Shown here: one piece after another, positions 52,479 to 62,049 of the stretch
Position numbering within the stretch: the first letter of the stretch is position 1
Layout: every line of letters starts with the position of its first letter
NCBI GenBank assembly: GCA_964457065.1
Contig: CAYWDQ010000003.1
Span: forward strand, 10,863 to 74,862
Direction of reading: 5' to 3'
Source of the DNA: Bog-473 sp964457065
GTDB taxonomy: Bacteria; Actinomycetota; Acidimicrobiia; Acidimicrobiales; RAAP-2
DNA length: 64,000 nucleotides
The notes under the pieces: generated by a model
What the model was told of the DNA's origin: nothing
Databases searched by the model: none
The model's input: only the letters and a program-made list of their open reading frames with translations
Program-made: the position numbers and the translations under genes

Positions 52479-52612
52479 CGCTACGAGCCTTCTGCTCCTA
52501 GGGGTTGGGCTTGACCAAGGCGACGTCAATGCCGTTTCCCCGGTGCCGTGAGCGCCGCAGGGTCGGGCGCGGTCTGGCGTCTGCCTAGGTGGTTCCGTAT
52601 CCTGGGAGTCGC

Positions 52613-53029
52613 ATGAAACGTCCCTACAGGGTGGTCGTGGCCAAGCCCGGCCTCGACGGTCACGACCGGGGGGCCAAGGTCATCGCGAGGGCGCTGCGCG
52701 ACAGCGGTTTCGAGGTCGTCTACACCGGGCTGCACCAGACCCCCGAGCAGGTAGTCCAGGCCGTGGTGCAGGAGGACGCCGACGCCGTCGGCCTCTCGCT
52801 GCTATCGGGGGCGCACCTCACCCTGGTGCCCAAGGTGGTCAAGCTCCTGGCCGACGCCGGCCGGGGCGACGTGCTCGTGATCGTCGGTGGGATCATCCCC
52901 GAGGCCGACATCCCGGTGCTCAAGGAGGAGGGCGTGGCCCAGGTCTTCACGCCGGGGGCGCCGCTCGACTCCATCGGGTCCTGGCTGGCCGACGCGCTCG
53001 ATGCGCGGGAGGAGGCCCTCGAGGCCTGA
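52613..53029 (+). CDS. B12-binding subunit of a methylmalonyl-CoA-type mutase
   Basis: A 138-residue cobalamin-binding domain protein. The hallmark GLDGHDRGAKVIARALRDSG contains the Asp-x-His-x-x-Gly B12 motif (DGHDRG). SLLSGAHLT and IVGGIIPEADIPVLKEEGV complete the fold. As a stand-alone protein it would pair with a catalytic large subunit encoded elsewhere to make methylmalonyl-CoA or ethylmalonyl-CoA mutase. It lies just upstream of sucCD, so products may enter the TCA cycle as succinyl-CoA. Confidence 0.92.
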   Translation: MKRPYRVVVAKPGLDGHDRGAKVIARALRDSGFEVVYTGLHQTPEQVVQAVVQEDADAVGLSLLSGAHLTLVPKVVKLLADAGRGDVLVIVGGIIPEADIPVLKEEGVAQVFTPGAPLDSIGSWLADALDAREEALEA

Positions 53030-53187
53030 CCCAACCCCATGGCGGCGCTCCGCCCGACCGCACCCGCTTCCATCGGGTTCCGGCTCCCCGCCTGGACCGG
53101 GTTTCCGGAGCCCCGGGCCCGAGCGAACGCCCCGGACCCCGACACTGATCGCGACCCCTCACACCGACAAAGGAGACAGCACCCAAA

Positions 53188-54330
53188 GTGGACCTCTACG
53201 AATACCAGGGCAAGCAGTACTTCGCCCGCTTCGGCATCCCGACCTCCCCGGGCGGGGTGGCCGACACGGTGGACGAGGCCGTCGAGCAGGCCGAGGCGGC
53301 CGGCTACCCGGTCGTGGTCAAGGCACAGGTCAAGGTGGGAGGCCGCGGCAAGGCGGGGGGCGTGAAGCTGGCCGCCAACGCGGACGAGGTGCGTCTCCAC
53401 GCCGGCAACATCCTCGGGCTCGACATCAAAGGCCACGTCGTCAAGCGGCTGTGGGTCGAGCACGCGTCGGACATCGCCAAGGAGTACTACGCCAGCTTCA
53501 CCCTCGACCGGCCGGCCAAGCTCCACCTCGGCATGCTGTCCGCCGAGGGTGGGGTCGAGATCGAGGAGGTGGCGCAGACCAACCCCGACGCCATCGCCAG
53601 GATCCACATCGATCCCGTCGCCGGGCTGGGCGAGGAGGCCGCCCGGGAGTGGGTGGACCGGGCCAACCTCGACGCCGAGGCGCGGGGCCAGGCCGCCACG
53701 CTGCTGGTGCGGCTCTACCACTGCTACGTGGAGGGCGACTGCGACCTGGCCGAGATCAACCCTCTCATCCTCACCCCCGAGGGCAAGGTGCACGCACTCG
53801 ATGCCAAGGTGACCCTCGACGAGAACGCCTCCTTCCGGCACCCCGAGTGGGAGGAGTACGCAGACGACTCCGACGTCGATCCCCGGGAGAAGATGGCCAA
53901 GGAGAAGGGCCTCAACTACATCGGGCTGTCGGGCACCGTCGGCATCATCGCCAACGGTGCCGGGCTCGCCATGTCGACGCTGGATGTCGTCACCCAGGTG
54001 GGCGGGGAAGCCGCCAACTTCCTCGACATCGGGGGCGGGGCCAACGCCGATGTGATGGCCGCCGCGCTCGAGGTGATCAATGCCGACCCCGCGGTGAAGT
54101 CAATCCTCGTCAACATCTTCGGTGGCATCACGCGGGTCGACGAGGTGGCGAACGGAATCATCGAGGCGATCGGGCGGGTCAAGTTGAGCTCGCCGATCGT
54201 CATGCGCTTGGACGGCACCAATGCCGTCGAGGGCCGGGCGCTGCTGGCGACCCACTTGTCGGACACGCTCATGGCCGAGCCCACCATGCTCGAGGCGGCC
54301 CGCCACGCCGTTGCCCTGGCGCAGGCCTAG
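53188..54330 (+). CDS. sucC: Succinyl-CoA ligase beta subunit
   Basis: A 380-residue ATP-grasp subunit that makes succinate and ATP/GTP from succinyl-CoA. It starts MDLYEYQGKQYFARFGIPTS, has VVKAQVKVGGRGKAGGVKLA (about 44-63), EINPLILTPEGKVHALDAKV (about 186-206) and the CoA-ligase domain with GGGANADVM and NIFGGITRVDEVANGII. An AAAGGAGAC box precedes GTG 53188. It forms an operon with sucD. Confidence 0.96.
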   Translation: MDLYEYQGKQYFARFGIPTSPGGVADTVDEAVEQAEAAGYPVVVKAQVKVGGRGKAGGVKLAANADEVRLHAGNILGLDIKGHVVKRLWVEHASDIAKEYYASFTLDRPAKLHLGMLSAEGGVEIEEVAQTNPDAIARIHIDPVAGLGEEAAREWVDRANLDAEARGQAATLLVRLYHCYVEGDCDLAEINPLILTPEGKVHALDAKVTLDENASFRHPEWEEYADDSDVDPREKMAKEKGLNYIGLSGTVGIIANGAGLAMSTLDVVTQVGGEAANFLDIGGGANADVMAAALEVINADPAVKSILVNIFGGITRVDEVANGIIEAIGRVKLSSPIVMRLDGTNAVEGRALLATHLSDTLMAEPTMLEAARHAVALAQA

Positions 54331-54406
54331 GCCGAGACACCCAGAGGCCACAGACCGAGTACAAGAGACTGACTCCGAGCCAGACACCGAGAGGACAGAG
54401 ACAAAC

Positions 54407-55297
54407 GTGAGCATCTTCGTCGACGAGACGACCAAGGTCGTGATCCAGGGCATCAGCCCGACGAGCCAGGGGCTCTACCACGGCCTGCGCAACAAGGCGT
54501 ACGGCACCAAGATCGTGGGCGGCACCAACCCCAAGCGGGGCGGTGAGGAGATCGAGGGGATCCCGGTCTTCGCCTCGGTGGCCGAAGCGGTGAAGGAGAC
54601 CGGCGCGACGGCATCGTTCATCTCCGTGCCGCCGCGGGCCGCGGCCGACGCCATCATCGAGGCGGCGGACGCCGGCATCTCCTTCATCGTCTGCATCACC
54701 GAGGGCATCCCGGCCCAGGACGAGGCCGTGGTCTACAACCGCCTCGTAGAGGAGTTCCCCGGCACCCGACTGCTCGGGCCGAACTGCCCCGGGATCATCA
54801 GCCCCGGGAAGTGCAACATCGGCATCACCTCGGGCGACATCGCGCTCGCCGGCGGGCCCGTCGGCATCGTGTCGCGCTCGGGCACCCTGACCTACCAGGC
54901 TCTCCACGAGCTCTCCCAGCAGGGCATCGGGCAGACCACCTGCGTCGGCATCGGGGGCGACCCGGTGCCGGGGACCAACTTCATCGACTGCCTGGCCGCC
55001 TTCGAGGCCGACCCCGAGACCAAGGCCGTGATGATGATCGGCGAGATCGGCGGCTCCGAGGAGGAGCGCGCGGCGGCGCTCATCGCCACCAACATGACCA
55101 AGCCGGTGGCGGCCTACATCGCCGGCGTCACCGCCCCCCCGGGGCGCAAGATGGGCCACGCCGGCGCCATCATCTCGGGCTCCCAGGGCACGGCGCAGGC
55201 CAAGATGGAGGCCCTGTCCGCGGCCGGGGTCGCGGTGGCCCAGAACCCGACCGAGTGCGGCGAGAAGATGGTCGCGATCGTGCGGGGTCTGGGCTGA
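54407..55297 (+). CDS. sucD: Succinyl-CoA ligase alpha subunit
   Basis: A 296-residue subunit carrying the phospho-histidine H251 in KMGHAGAIISGSQGTAQ. The CoA-binding Rossmann fold opens SIFVDETTKVVIQGIS, with LGPNCPGIISPGKCNIGI (about 123-140) and GIVSRSGTLTYQALHELS. GTG 54407 is preceded by GAGAGGACAGAGAC. The 76-base gap to sucC is A/C-rich and unstructured, so the two are probably co-transcribed. Confidence 0.96.
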   Translation: MSIFVDETTKVVIQGISPTSQGLYHGLRNKAYGTKIVGGTNPKRGGEEIEGIPVFASVAEAVKETGATASFISVPPRAAADAIIEAADAGISFIVCITEGIPAQDEAVVYNRLVEEFPGTRLLGPNCPGIISPGKCNIGITSGDIALAGGPVGIVSRSGTLTYQALHELSQQGIGQTTCVGIGGDPVPGTNFIDCLAAFEADPETKAVMMIGEIGGSEEERAAALIATNMTKPVAAYIAGVTAPPGRKMGHAGAIISGSQGTAQAKMEALSAAGVAVAQNPTECGEKMVAIVRGLG

Positions 55298-55324
55298 GCG
55301 GTTCCTGACGGACCGTCGGGGCTC

Positions 55325-55342
55325 CCGGGAAGGACATCCCGG
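55325..55342 (+). terminator. Small hairpin after sucD
   Basis: CCGGGA (55325-55330), 6-base loop and TCCCGG (55337-55342), 28 bases past the sucD stop; no T-run. Weak candidate. Confidence 0.3.
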
Positions 55343-55375
55343 AATCGACATCGGCGTCTCGTTAGCGTCTGGTCC

Positions 55376-56017
55376 ATGGAGTCCGGGCGTCAAGAAGAGG
55401 GTCAGCCCGCTGGTCGGGGTCTGGCGGGCCGGGTCCGGCAGAAGCGCCCGGCCGCGGCGGCGGTTCGCTTGTCGGATCTCCCCACGAGTCAGCGACGGCT
55501 GGCCGTGCTCCGCTGCGGTGCCACGATCGCCCTCTCGTGGGTCCTCATCGTGGGCGCGTACTTCGCGCTGCCCATCGGCCACGAGTCGGGCCTGCGGGCT
55601 CTGCTCCGCCTCGGCGCCGACATCGCGCTGATCGGGGCCGTGTTCGCCTGGCAGATCGGGCGCATCAACACGGCCGAGCTCCCGGAGCTGCGCGCCGTGG
55701 AGGCGCTGGGCGTCGTCATCGCTCTCTTCCTCGTCCTGTTCTCGAGCATCTACCTCGCCATGTCCCACGGGAATTCGTTGACCTTCACGCAGGACCTCGA
55801 CCACGCCAAGGCGTTGTACTTCACGATCACGATCTTCTCGACGGTGGGCTTCGGCGACATCACACCCCGGACCGACGCGTCACGCATGATCGTGTCGGCG
55901 CAGATGCTCCTCGACCTTGCCATCATCGGCGTCGTGGTGCGTCTGCTCCTCAACGCAGCCAAGAGCAGGGTGTCACCGGCGGATGGCCCGGCGACGGCGA
56001 CCGATGACGCGTCCTGA
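55376..56017 (+). CDS. Ion-channel (two-pore-helix K+ channel) family protein
   Basis: A 213-residue membrane protein. A basic cytoplasmic N-terminus (1-45) precedes two helices (about 50-70 and 77-95), then a Ion_trans_2 unit with helix (ALGVVIALFLVLFSSIYLAM), pore helix and selectivity filter TVGFGD at about 155-160, and a last helix (MLLDLAIIGVVVRLLL). The filter has F where most K+ channels have Y, as in some bacterial channels. Four helices in all. Function is likely K+ flux across the membrane. Confidence 0.85.
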   Translation: MESGRQEEGQPAGRGLAGRVRQKRPAAAAVRLSDLPTSQRRLAVLRCGATIALSWVLIVGAYFALPIGHESGLRALLRLGADIALIGAVFAWQIGRINTAELPELRAVEALGVVIALFLVLFSSIYLAMSHGNSLTFTQDLDHAKALYFTITIFSTVGFGDITPRTDASRMIVSAQMLLDLAIIGVVVRLLLNAAKSRVSPADGPATATDDAS

Positions 56018-56060
56018 CCCGGGGCTGTGGCTCCGGAACGGGTCCCGCTGACCCGGCTGC

Positions 56061-57293
56061 TCAGGCGACCGGCAGGTGCGCTTCGACAGCAGCCGGGCGA
56101 CGACCGCGACGGCGCAGCACCAGACCGGCGAAGCCCAGGAGGGCGAGTCCGCCCATGGCGATCGGCAGTCCCTCGGGGAGGGCGGGTAGCGGGTCGACCG
56201 TGTTGGGGATCGGCTGCCCGTAGCCGAACGGGTCGAAGTCGCTCTGTTCGCTGCCCGAGAGGGAGGCGGTGAAGATGCTGCCCTCGAAGGCCCCGTTGTT
56301 CGACAGGGTGACTGCGGCGGCAGGCGCCACGACGGTGCCCTGCCACGCCCCGATGGTCAGGGCGTAGCCCGATCCAAAGAGGCTGGGAGCGAAGTTCCAG
56401 ACCGTGTTGTCGCGCTCCTGGCCGATCGCAGAGGTGTTGTCGTTGGCGGAGGGCTGGCTGCCGCAGTTGCCGGTACTCCAATTGGTCGGCGTGGGGGCGT
56501 CGTTCGGGCACCCGTAGTAGATGCCCGAGCTGATCCCCGAAAGGCTGAGCGAGGTCGCGTGGTCAGCGGACGGCTGCACCTCGATCAGGTTGGTGGAACT
56601 GGCCGGCACGCTGAAGTCGAGCCGCTGGGCCGCGGCCAGCTGGTCGGCGGTCACGGAGAAGACGTTCACGCTTCCCGTCCCCCAGAAGCCCAGGACCGCG
56701 GTGTAGGGCGAGGAGAACCCGACGCCGGCGACCGTCCCGGCGGTCGTGCTCCCGTTGGGCCCGTAATTGTTGGAGCAGGTGGTGAGCGCCGAGCCGATGG
56801 AGGAGAAGCTGAACGGCAGCGTGCCGGCGCCGCCGCCGATGGTCTTCGTTGCTCCCGATTGATTCAAGTTGACCGTACCCGCCGTGCCCGTGATGACGGC
56901 GCTGCCTTTCTGGACGTTCAGCTGGCCGGTCTCGTTCCCACCCACGAGGGTCGTGAGCTGGCTCGCCGGGGGAGTGATGTTCTGGCCAACGGTCCAGTTG
57001 CTGGCGGTGAGCCCACCGCCGTAGGCGACCGAGCCGCCTGCGTCGGAGTTCGACCGCGTCGCGCTGCCGGTGGTGAACTCGCTGAACTGGTAGGTGTTGG
57101 CGTCGGTGCCGGTGATCACGAGTGTCCCGCAGTTGAGCGACGCTGGATTGGTCGCTCCGGCGTCAGCCACCGGCAGAATCGCTGAGGTGAAGGACACGGC
57201 GGTGAGGGACAGTGCGCTGATCAGGCCTGCCCCCGCTAGGCGCTGGAAGCGACCACCCCGCCCTGAGCGGGAAGTGGGGTTGCGGAAACTCAT
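56061..57293 (-). CDS. Choice-of-anchor A family surface protein
   Basis: A 410-residue exported protein with a signal peptide (LAGAGLISALSLTAVSFTSAI, then ADAGA). The mature domain fits choice-of-anchor A: NVFSVTADQLAAAQRLDFSVPASSTNLIEV, DNTVWNFAPSLFGSGYALTIGAWQGTVVAPAAAV and NNGAFEGSIFTASLSG. The tail is LPEGLPIAMGG plus a hydrophobic stretch and LRRRGRR, like the other anchored proteins here. It is convergent with the channel gene. Probably cell-surface or matrix, an inference. Confidence 0.82.
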   Translation of the reverse strand: MSFRNPTSRSGRGGRFQRLAGAGLISALSLTAVSFTSAILPVADAGATNPASLNCGTLVITGTDANTYQFSEFTTGSATRSNSDAGGSVAYGGGLTASNWTVGQNITPPASQLTTLVGGNETGQLNVQKGSAVITGTAGTVNLNQSGATKTIGGGAGTLPFSFSSIGSALTTCSNNYGPNGSTTAGTVAGVGFSSPYTAVLGFWGTGSVNVFSVTADQLAAAQRLDFSVPASSTNLIEVQPSADHATSLSLSGISSGIYYGCPNDAPTPTNWSTGNCGSQPSANDNTSAIGQERDNTVWNFAPSLFGSGYALTIGAWQGTVVAPAAAVTLSNNGAFEGSIFTASLSGSEQSDFDPFGYGQPIPNTVDPLPALPEGLPIAMGGLALLGFAGLVLRRRGRRPAAVEAHLPVA

Positions 57294-57493
57294 AGACGAA
57301 GCCTGAACTAATTGAGTTGGCGTTGCGCGAAGGGCGGGTGACGTGGGTCTTAACTCTGCGCGGAAATCGGCTCAAGCACGAGAAATTGTCCCCGGCAGCG
57401 GCCGAGACCCGAAACCACAGCTCCCTCGCCTGCGCCGCAGGAGACCTTCCCCGCTGAGTACAACGAGCTGGTTGCGCCCCGGGGGAGAAGGGT

Positions 57494-58699
57494 TTAGGGA
57501 AACGAGGAGGAAGTGGGCAACCCGACGTCCTTGCGGATCACGTTGTCCGCGGTCTGCGTCGTGCCGGCCCGGTTGTGCAATTCGGCCAGCCAGGGACCCG
57601 TACCCGTTGGGCTGACCGTGGAGAACGACTGCAGAAGGCTGACGAGAGCCTCGAGCTGAGAGTGATCGACCTGGATCGCCGGCTGCATGGAGGCGGGCCA
57701 TTGGATGAAACGGAGCTGGAAGTCGTAGAGATTCACTGCGGTACGGTACGCGGCGACCACCGGCGCCATCTGCGTCGAGGTGGGCGTGCTGCCGGTCCCG
57801 ACGAATCCCTTGCTGGCTGCCACATTGGCGGTCTGGAGTCCGGCGGCGTACTGCTCGTATTGAGCCAGCTGCGCGCTGGTGATCGGCGCCACGAAAGATG
57901 TCTGAGCGGTTTGGCTGGATGCGGCCCGTGTGGTGGTCGTCGACGGGGGCGGGAGGTTCGGGCCGCTCGAACCCGGGTCCTGGTGGGTCAGCCGAATGCC
58001 CCAAATGATGAGGAGGACGGCGACAACTGCGGCCAGGCACACAACCGTCACCTTGGTCCACCGCTGTGACCACAAGCGGCCAATAGACCCGCGCCACGTG
58101 TCGGCTCTCGGTCCTGGCCCAGGCTCGGACGGCGAGCTCGAGTCGGCTGATGCGTCCTCCGCGCCCATGGGAGCTGCCGGCTCGAGCACGACGGTCTGGG
58201 TGTCCACCACTGGGTCCGCCGGCGCCGACTGATCTGTGACGGCATGCGGCACTCGCTCGACCACGACCGACTGGGTGTCTGAGTTGGCCCCCAAGGGTTC
58301 TGACGGATCCGTGACCGGACGGGGAATCGGCTCGAGCACGAGCGACTGAGTGTCTGAGGCGCCCTGAACCGGAGACGGACCATTTGTCCGTGACTCCAAC
58401 TCCTGACGGACCTCGGCGGCTGCCGTTGTTGCGAGGACTGACGCCGTCAGTGTCTTCTCATCGGCCGCGGGTGGACGCGCCTCTACGGAAGCTGCTCGCC
58501 AATCCCACGTCCGAATGGTCTCCATAAGCGCTTCCAAGCGCTCGTCGACTGACTGTGCACCGAGAGACTCTGGCGCACTGAGAGACTCTGGCGCACTGAG
58601 AGACTCTGGCCCTTCGTGAGTGGGCATCGGTAGTTCGGCGTCATTCACCTTGCGTGTCCCGTTGGTGGCCACCCCGACGGGTCCCAATTGGTCGCTCAC
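57494..58699 (-). CDS. Repeat-containing single-pass membrane protein
   Basis: A 401-residue protein. The N-terminal cytoplasmic half is acidic and repetitive: three ESLSAP-type hexads at 33-50 and three copies of a segment with DTQS(L/V)V(L/V)E (about 115-185, spacing near 30). One membrane helix (VTVVCLAAVVAVLLIIWGI) separates it from a periplasmic domain of about 150 residues (AQYEQYAAGLQTANVAASK..., VNLYDFQLRFIQWPASMQ). No family recognised. Its position in front of a GT2 gene suggests a role in envelope polymer export or scaffolding. GTG 58699 start. Confidence 0.6.
   Translation of the reverse strand: MSDQLGPVGVATNGTRKVNDAELPMPTHEGPESLSAPESLSAPESLGAQSVDERLEALMETIRTWDWRAASVEARPPAADEKTLTASVLATTAAAEVRQELESRTNGPSPVQGASDTQSLVLEPIPRPVTDPSEPLGANSDTQSVVVERVPHAVTDQSAPADPVVDTQTVVLEPAAPMGAEDASADSSSPSEPGPGPRADTWRGSIGRLWSQRWTKVTVVCLAAVVAVLLIIWGIRLTHQDPGSSGPNLPPPSTTTTRAASSQTAQTSFVAPITSAQLAQYEQYAAGLQTANVAASKGFVGTGSTPTSTQMAPVVAAYRTAVNLYDFQLRFIQWPASMQPAIQVDHSQLEALVSLLQSFSTVSPTGTGPWLAELHNRAGTTQTADNVIRKDVGLPTSSSFP
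58562..58610. repeat. 18-bp tandem repeat
   Basis: Two and two-thirds copies of gagagactctggcgcact (58562-58579, 58580-58597, partial to 58610). It is in frame and encodes the ESLSAP hexads of the membrane protein, so copy number changes would vary its length without a frameshift. Confidence 0.9.
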
Positions 58700-58934
58700 C
58701 GCGCGCTCTGCCTGCCGACGCGATCGATGGTCGCGTAGCGGTCATCGCCACTCCATTGGGATACCCGCAATACGCATTCTTGGTAGAGAATTGTGCCAGA
58801 CACTCTCCCCAATGTAGCGGTCGTGGAAGAGGTCTTTTCCCATGTCACCTGAAGTTTGGGCAGCGATTACTTGGGTGTCATGTGGTCAACCGCTGCGAAG
58901 GATTGGTGCACCTCACTTGTTAGGGTTGCGGACG

Positions 58935-60416
58935 ATGCGGCCGGTCTTTATGCGTGAGGATGAGGTCGAGCTGCGACTCGATGCCAGCATCTCCGGCTTC
59001 GCTGACCGGGCACCCCTGATGTCCGCCCGGAACCTGGTCTCGCCGGGACAGCGCAACCTCTTGATCGGACTGCTGATCGCCTTCGTCATTGGGCTGATAA
59101 TCAATGTCCAACTGACGGCCACTGCGATCATTGCCTTCTTCACGCTGCTGTATCTGATCGCAGTGGTCTACCGCGCCTACCTCTTCACTCGGTCTTCAAA
59201 GACCGACGCCCTGGAGATCGTGACCGACGAGGAAGCTCTGACCGTCCCTGACTCCCAATTGCCCTTCTACACGATTCTGCTCCCCGTGTACCACGAATCC
59301 TCAGTAATTATCGAGCTGATTGAGAACCTCGCCGAGATGGACTACCCCACCAGTCGCCTCGAGGTGCTTCTGTTGGTCGAGGAGGACGATGAGGAGACGT
59401 TGGGCGCGCTGCTCAACGCGCACCCCCCTCCGCAGTTCAAGTTGGTCGTCATCCCTCCCGCTGAACCCCGTACCAAGCCCAAGGCGTTGAACTTCGGTCT
59501 GACGCTGGCCCGGGGGGACATCGTGGCCGTCTACGACGCCGAGGACACGCCCGACATCCTGCAGCTGCGACGAGGGGCGGTGGCGCTCGGTCGGTACGGC
59601 CCCGAAGTGGCGTGCGTGCAGGCACAACTGTCGTACCGCAATGCGACTCAGAACATCATCACCCGTTGGTTCACCGTCGAGTACGCCATGTGGTTCTCCT
59701 TCTTCCTTCCGGGACTCGTGACGTTGGACGCACCGATTCCACTTGGCGGGACGTCGAACCATTTCCGACGCGGCGCTCTGCGCGCCCTCGGAGGATGGGA
59801 CCCCTACAACGTCACGGAGGACTGCGACCTCGGGATCCGAATGTTCCGAGAGCACTACGAAATCAAAGTGCTCGAATCGACCACGCTGGAGGAGGCCAAC
59901 AGCGATTTCGTGAATTGGGCGAAGCAACGCTCTCGTTGGTACAAGGGCTACCTGCAGACGTTCCTCATCCACCTCCGGTCCCCTCGTGAGCTCAAGGGCG
60001 AGATCGGTCTCAAGGGCATTGGTCACCTGTGTGCCTTCGTCGGAGGCACTCCGATCTTGGCCGTGGTCAACCCTTTCTTCTGGGTCATAACCCTCGTCTG
60101 GTTCATCGCCCACCCCCAGTTCGTGCTCGAGATCTTCCCGGCTCCCGTGTACTACGTCGGCCTGGTCCTGTGGGCGTTCGGGAATTTCCTGCTGTGGTAT
60201 CTGACGGTGCTCACGGCACGCCACACCAGACCAGTGGGTCTTGTTCTGGCTGCCACGCTCGTGCCCTTCTACTGGATGATGATGTCCATCGCCGCGATAA
60301 AGGCGATGTGGCAACTGGCGGTGACCCCCTCCTTTTGGGAAAAGACAGCCCATGGACTCGACTCCGACTCCGACTCCGACTCCGAGAAGCCCCAACCTCT
60401 CCGACTGGTTTCGTGA
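58935..60416 (+). CDS. GT2 membrane polysaccharide synthase
   Basis: A 493-residue cellulose-synthase-like glycosyltransferase. Two membrane helices (LLIGLLIAFVIGLIINV, TAIIAFFTLLYLIAVVY) precede the GT-A core with YTILLPVYHESSVI, VYDAEDTPD (the D-x-D region), TEDCDLGIRMF and QRSRWYKGYLQTFL (Q-x-x-R-W). Two or three further helices close it. Missing PilZ domain. A DSDSDSDSE tail near the C-terminus comes from a gactcc repeat. The start is ATG 58935 or 58950. It likely makes and exports a beta-linked glycan. Confidence 0.9.
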   Translation: MRPVFMREDEVELRLDASISGFADRAPLMSARNLVSPGQRNLLIGLLIAFVIGLIINVQLTATAIIAFFTLLYLIAVVYRAYLFTRSSKTDALEIVTDEEALTVPDSQLPFYTILLPVYHESSVIIELIENLAEMDYPTSRLEVLLLVEEDDEETLGALLNAHPPPQFKLVVIPPAEPRTKPKALNFGLTLARGDIVAVYDAEDTPDILQLRRGAVALGRYGPEVACVQAQLSYRNATQNIITRWFTVEYAMWFSFFLPGLVTLDAPIPLGGTSNHFRRGALRALGGWDPYNVTEDCDLGIRMFREHYEIKVLESTTLEEANSDFVNWAKQRSRWYKGYLQTFLIHLRSPRELKGEIGLKGIGHLCAFVGGTPILAVVNPFFWVITLVWFIAHPQFVLEIFPAPVYYVGLVLWAFGNFLLWYLTVLTARHTRPVGLVLAATLVPFYWMMMSIAAIKAMWQLAVTPSFWEKTAHGLDSDSDSDSEKPQPLRLVS

Positions 60417-60479
60417 GCCTCCTCGACGACGCCCCCGACGCTCGTTCGGGTCGATCCCTGACCGACCGCTGACCTCCTC

Positions 60480-60509
60480 TTGACAGGGCGACGAATGACG
60501 GATTATTGG
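60480..60509 (+). promoter_or_regulatory. Putative promoter upstream of second GT2
   Basis: TTGACA (60480-60485), an 18-base spacer and TATTGG (60504-60509), in the 276-base gap before the second GT2 gene. Perfect -35, weak -10. Confidence 0.4.
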
Positions 60510-60692
60510 CGAGTGTGGAGGACTCGCTCCGGCGGCTGCGGGAGACCGAAGGGGCCCGGATCGCACCGACTCTGGCCGGCGACCGAACTTGATTTCCAAC
60601 GGGCGAACGTGGCGCGATCAACAGGTAACTTCTGGTGTCAGAACGGGGTTTTCGCTTGTTGACTCCTTCTCGAGTCGTGAGAATGGCGACTG

Positions 60693-61610
60693 ATGAGCGA
60701 GACCCTCCCCAAAATCGAGGTGAGCGCCGGAACGGACGTGCTGCGCAGGGCAGCCGAGCGCGTCGAGCCGGTGGATTCGACCGAGGGCTTGGTGGTCGAG
60801 CACCGTCCATTCGCCTCGATCGTCGTGCCCTACTACAACCCCGGCGACCGTCTGCGCCCGACCGTCGAGCATCTGGTCCGCGTGCTCAAGGCCTCAAAGG
60901 TATCCTTCGAGATCATCGCGGTCTCGGACGGGTCGACCGATGGCAGCCAGTTCACCTTGGATGAATTCCCCGAGAGCGTGGTCCGACGCGTCTCCTATGC
61001 CACCAACATCGGTAAGGGGCACGCGCTGCGAACGGGCCTCGCGTTGGCCCGAGGTCGCTACCTGGGATTCATCGATTCCGACGGCGACATCTCCCCGGAG
61101 TTCCTGGGCTCCTTCGTTTCTATCATGCGTGCCGAGGAGCCGGACATCATCATCGGGAGCAAGCGACATCCGGACTCCTCGGTGCATTGGACGCCGTTAC
61201 GCCGCCTCTATTCGTGGGGACATCAGTTCCTCATCCACCATCTCTTCGGGCTCGATGTCAAGGACACGCAGGTCGGGATCAAGCTGATGGACCGCAGGGT
61301 CGTCGCCGACATGCTGCCGCTACTACAGGAGAGCCGCTTCGCCCTCGACCTCGAGCTCCTTGTTCTGGCCAGGCACCTCGGCTACACGCGAATACTCGAA
61401 GTGCCGGTTCGCATCGAAGAGCGCTCGGGCAGCACGGTTTCGCTCAAGAGAGCCTGGCGCCTGCTTACCGACACCCTTGGCCTCTTCGTTCGCCTGTCGG
61501 TCCGCCACGAGTACGACGACGCCATCACGTCTATCTCCGGCGGAGCCGCAATCGAGGGCCCTGTCGGGAACACCAGGCCGGTAGCCGCCCCGAACCCAAT
61601 GCCCGCCTGA
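60693..61610 (+). CDS. GT2 dolichol-phosphate-mannose-synthase-like enzyme
   Basis: A 305-residue soluble glycosyltransferase: FASIVVPYYNPGDRLRPTVEHLVRVL, SFEIIAVSDGSTDGSQF, NIGKGHALRTGLALARGRYLGFIDSDGDISPEF with the D-x-D metal site (DSDGD), and TQVGIKLMDRRVV. It would charge a polyprenyl phosphate with a sugar, the donor that GT-C enzymes use. No C-terminal membrane helices. Upstream of the GT-C gene, it fits as its donor supplier. Confidence 0.88.
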   Translation: MSETLPKIEVSAGTDVLRRAAERVEPVDSTEGLVVEHRPFASIVVPYYNPGDRLRPTVEHLVRVLKASKVSFEIIAVSDGSTDGSQFTLDEFPESVVRRVSYATNIGKGHALRTGLALARGRYLGFIDSDGDISPEFLGSFVSIMRAEEPDIIIGSKRHPDSSVHWTPLRRLYSWGHQFLIHHLFGLDVKDTQVGIKLMDRRVVADMLPLLQESRFALDLELLVLARHLGYTRILEVPVRIEERSGSTVSLKRAWRLLTDTLGLFVRLSVRHEYDDAITSISGGAAIEGPVGNTRPVAAPNPMPA

Positions 61611-61938
61611 TCTAGGCAGGCGAGGGCCAGCAGGTCGTCATAGACGGAGCAGGTCGACGTCTTCGGCGGCGTCGGGACTTCGGTCATCAAAGGGCGGCAC
61701 ACAGGCACCGGCCTGAGGTCCCAGGCGGAGGGCGAGTGCGGGGCCCGACTGAAGGATGGGCTCGTGTGTGCTTCGGGCCACCGCGCCGAACCCGTCAGCG
61801 TTGCCGCCTCGCGACGGGAACAAGCCCGTCACGAATAGATTTAGGGGTGATTAGGACATTTCCTGCTTTACGTCAGGATGAACGGAAGGCAAAACCTTCG
61901 TATGCCGACTTGTCCATCCCGCCGGACGGAGGTAGGAA
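61611..61938. other. Spacer upstream of the 36-residue ORF
   Basis: A 328-base gap with locally lower GC (61840-61920). TAGATT and TAGGAC are possible -10 boxes but no -35 is clear. No gene with a supported start is visible on either strand. Confidence 0.4.
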
Positions 61939-62049
61939 ATGGCTGTGAGCACCTGGCCGCTCGATTTGGTGGTCAACGCTCCGGGTTCAACGTGCCCAGG
62001 CACACCGATCATGGACGTCACAAGCCACTGCACCGGCCATGAGGGCTGA
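61939..62049 (+). CDS. 36-residue ORF upstream of GT-C gene
   Basis: ATG 61939 has GGAGG at 61928-61932 with ideal 6-base spacing and encodes MAVSTWPLDLVVNAPG..., 36 residues with two cysteines. TGA at 62047-62049 is 6 bases before the next ATG. It may be a leader peptide that couples translation to the GT-C gene or a small protein of its own. The GT-C gene itself has no strong Shine-Dalgarno sequence other than GAGGG inside this ORF. Confidence 0.5.
   Translation: MAVSTWPLDLVVNAPGSTCPGTPIMDVTSHCTGHEG

Noticed and set aside
60355..60390. gactcc hexamer repeat as a phase-variation tract
   Set aside because: It is in frame and short (an SDSD tail at the C-terminus); changes would only lengthen a polar tail.
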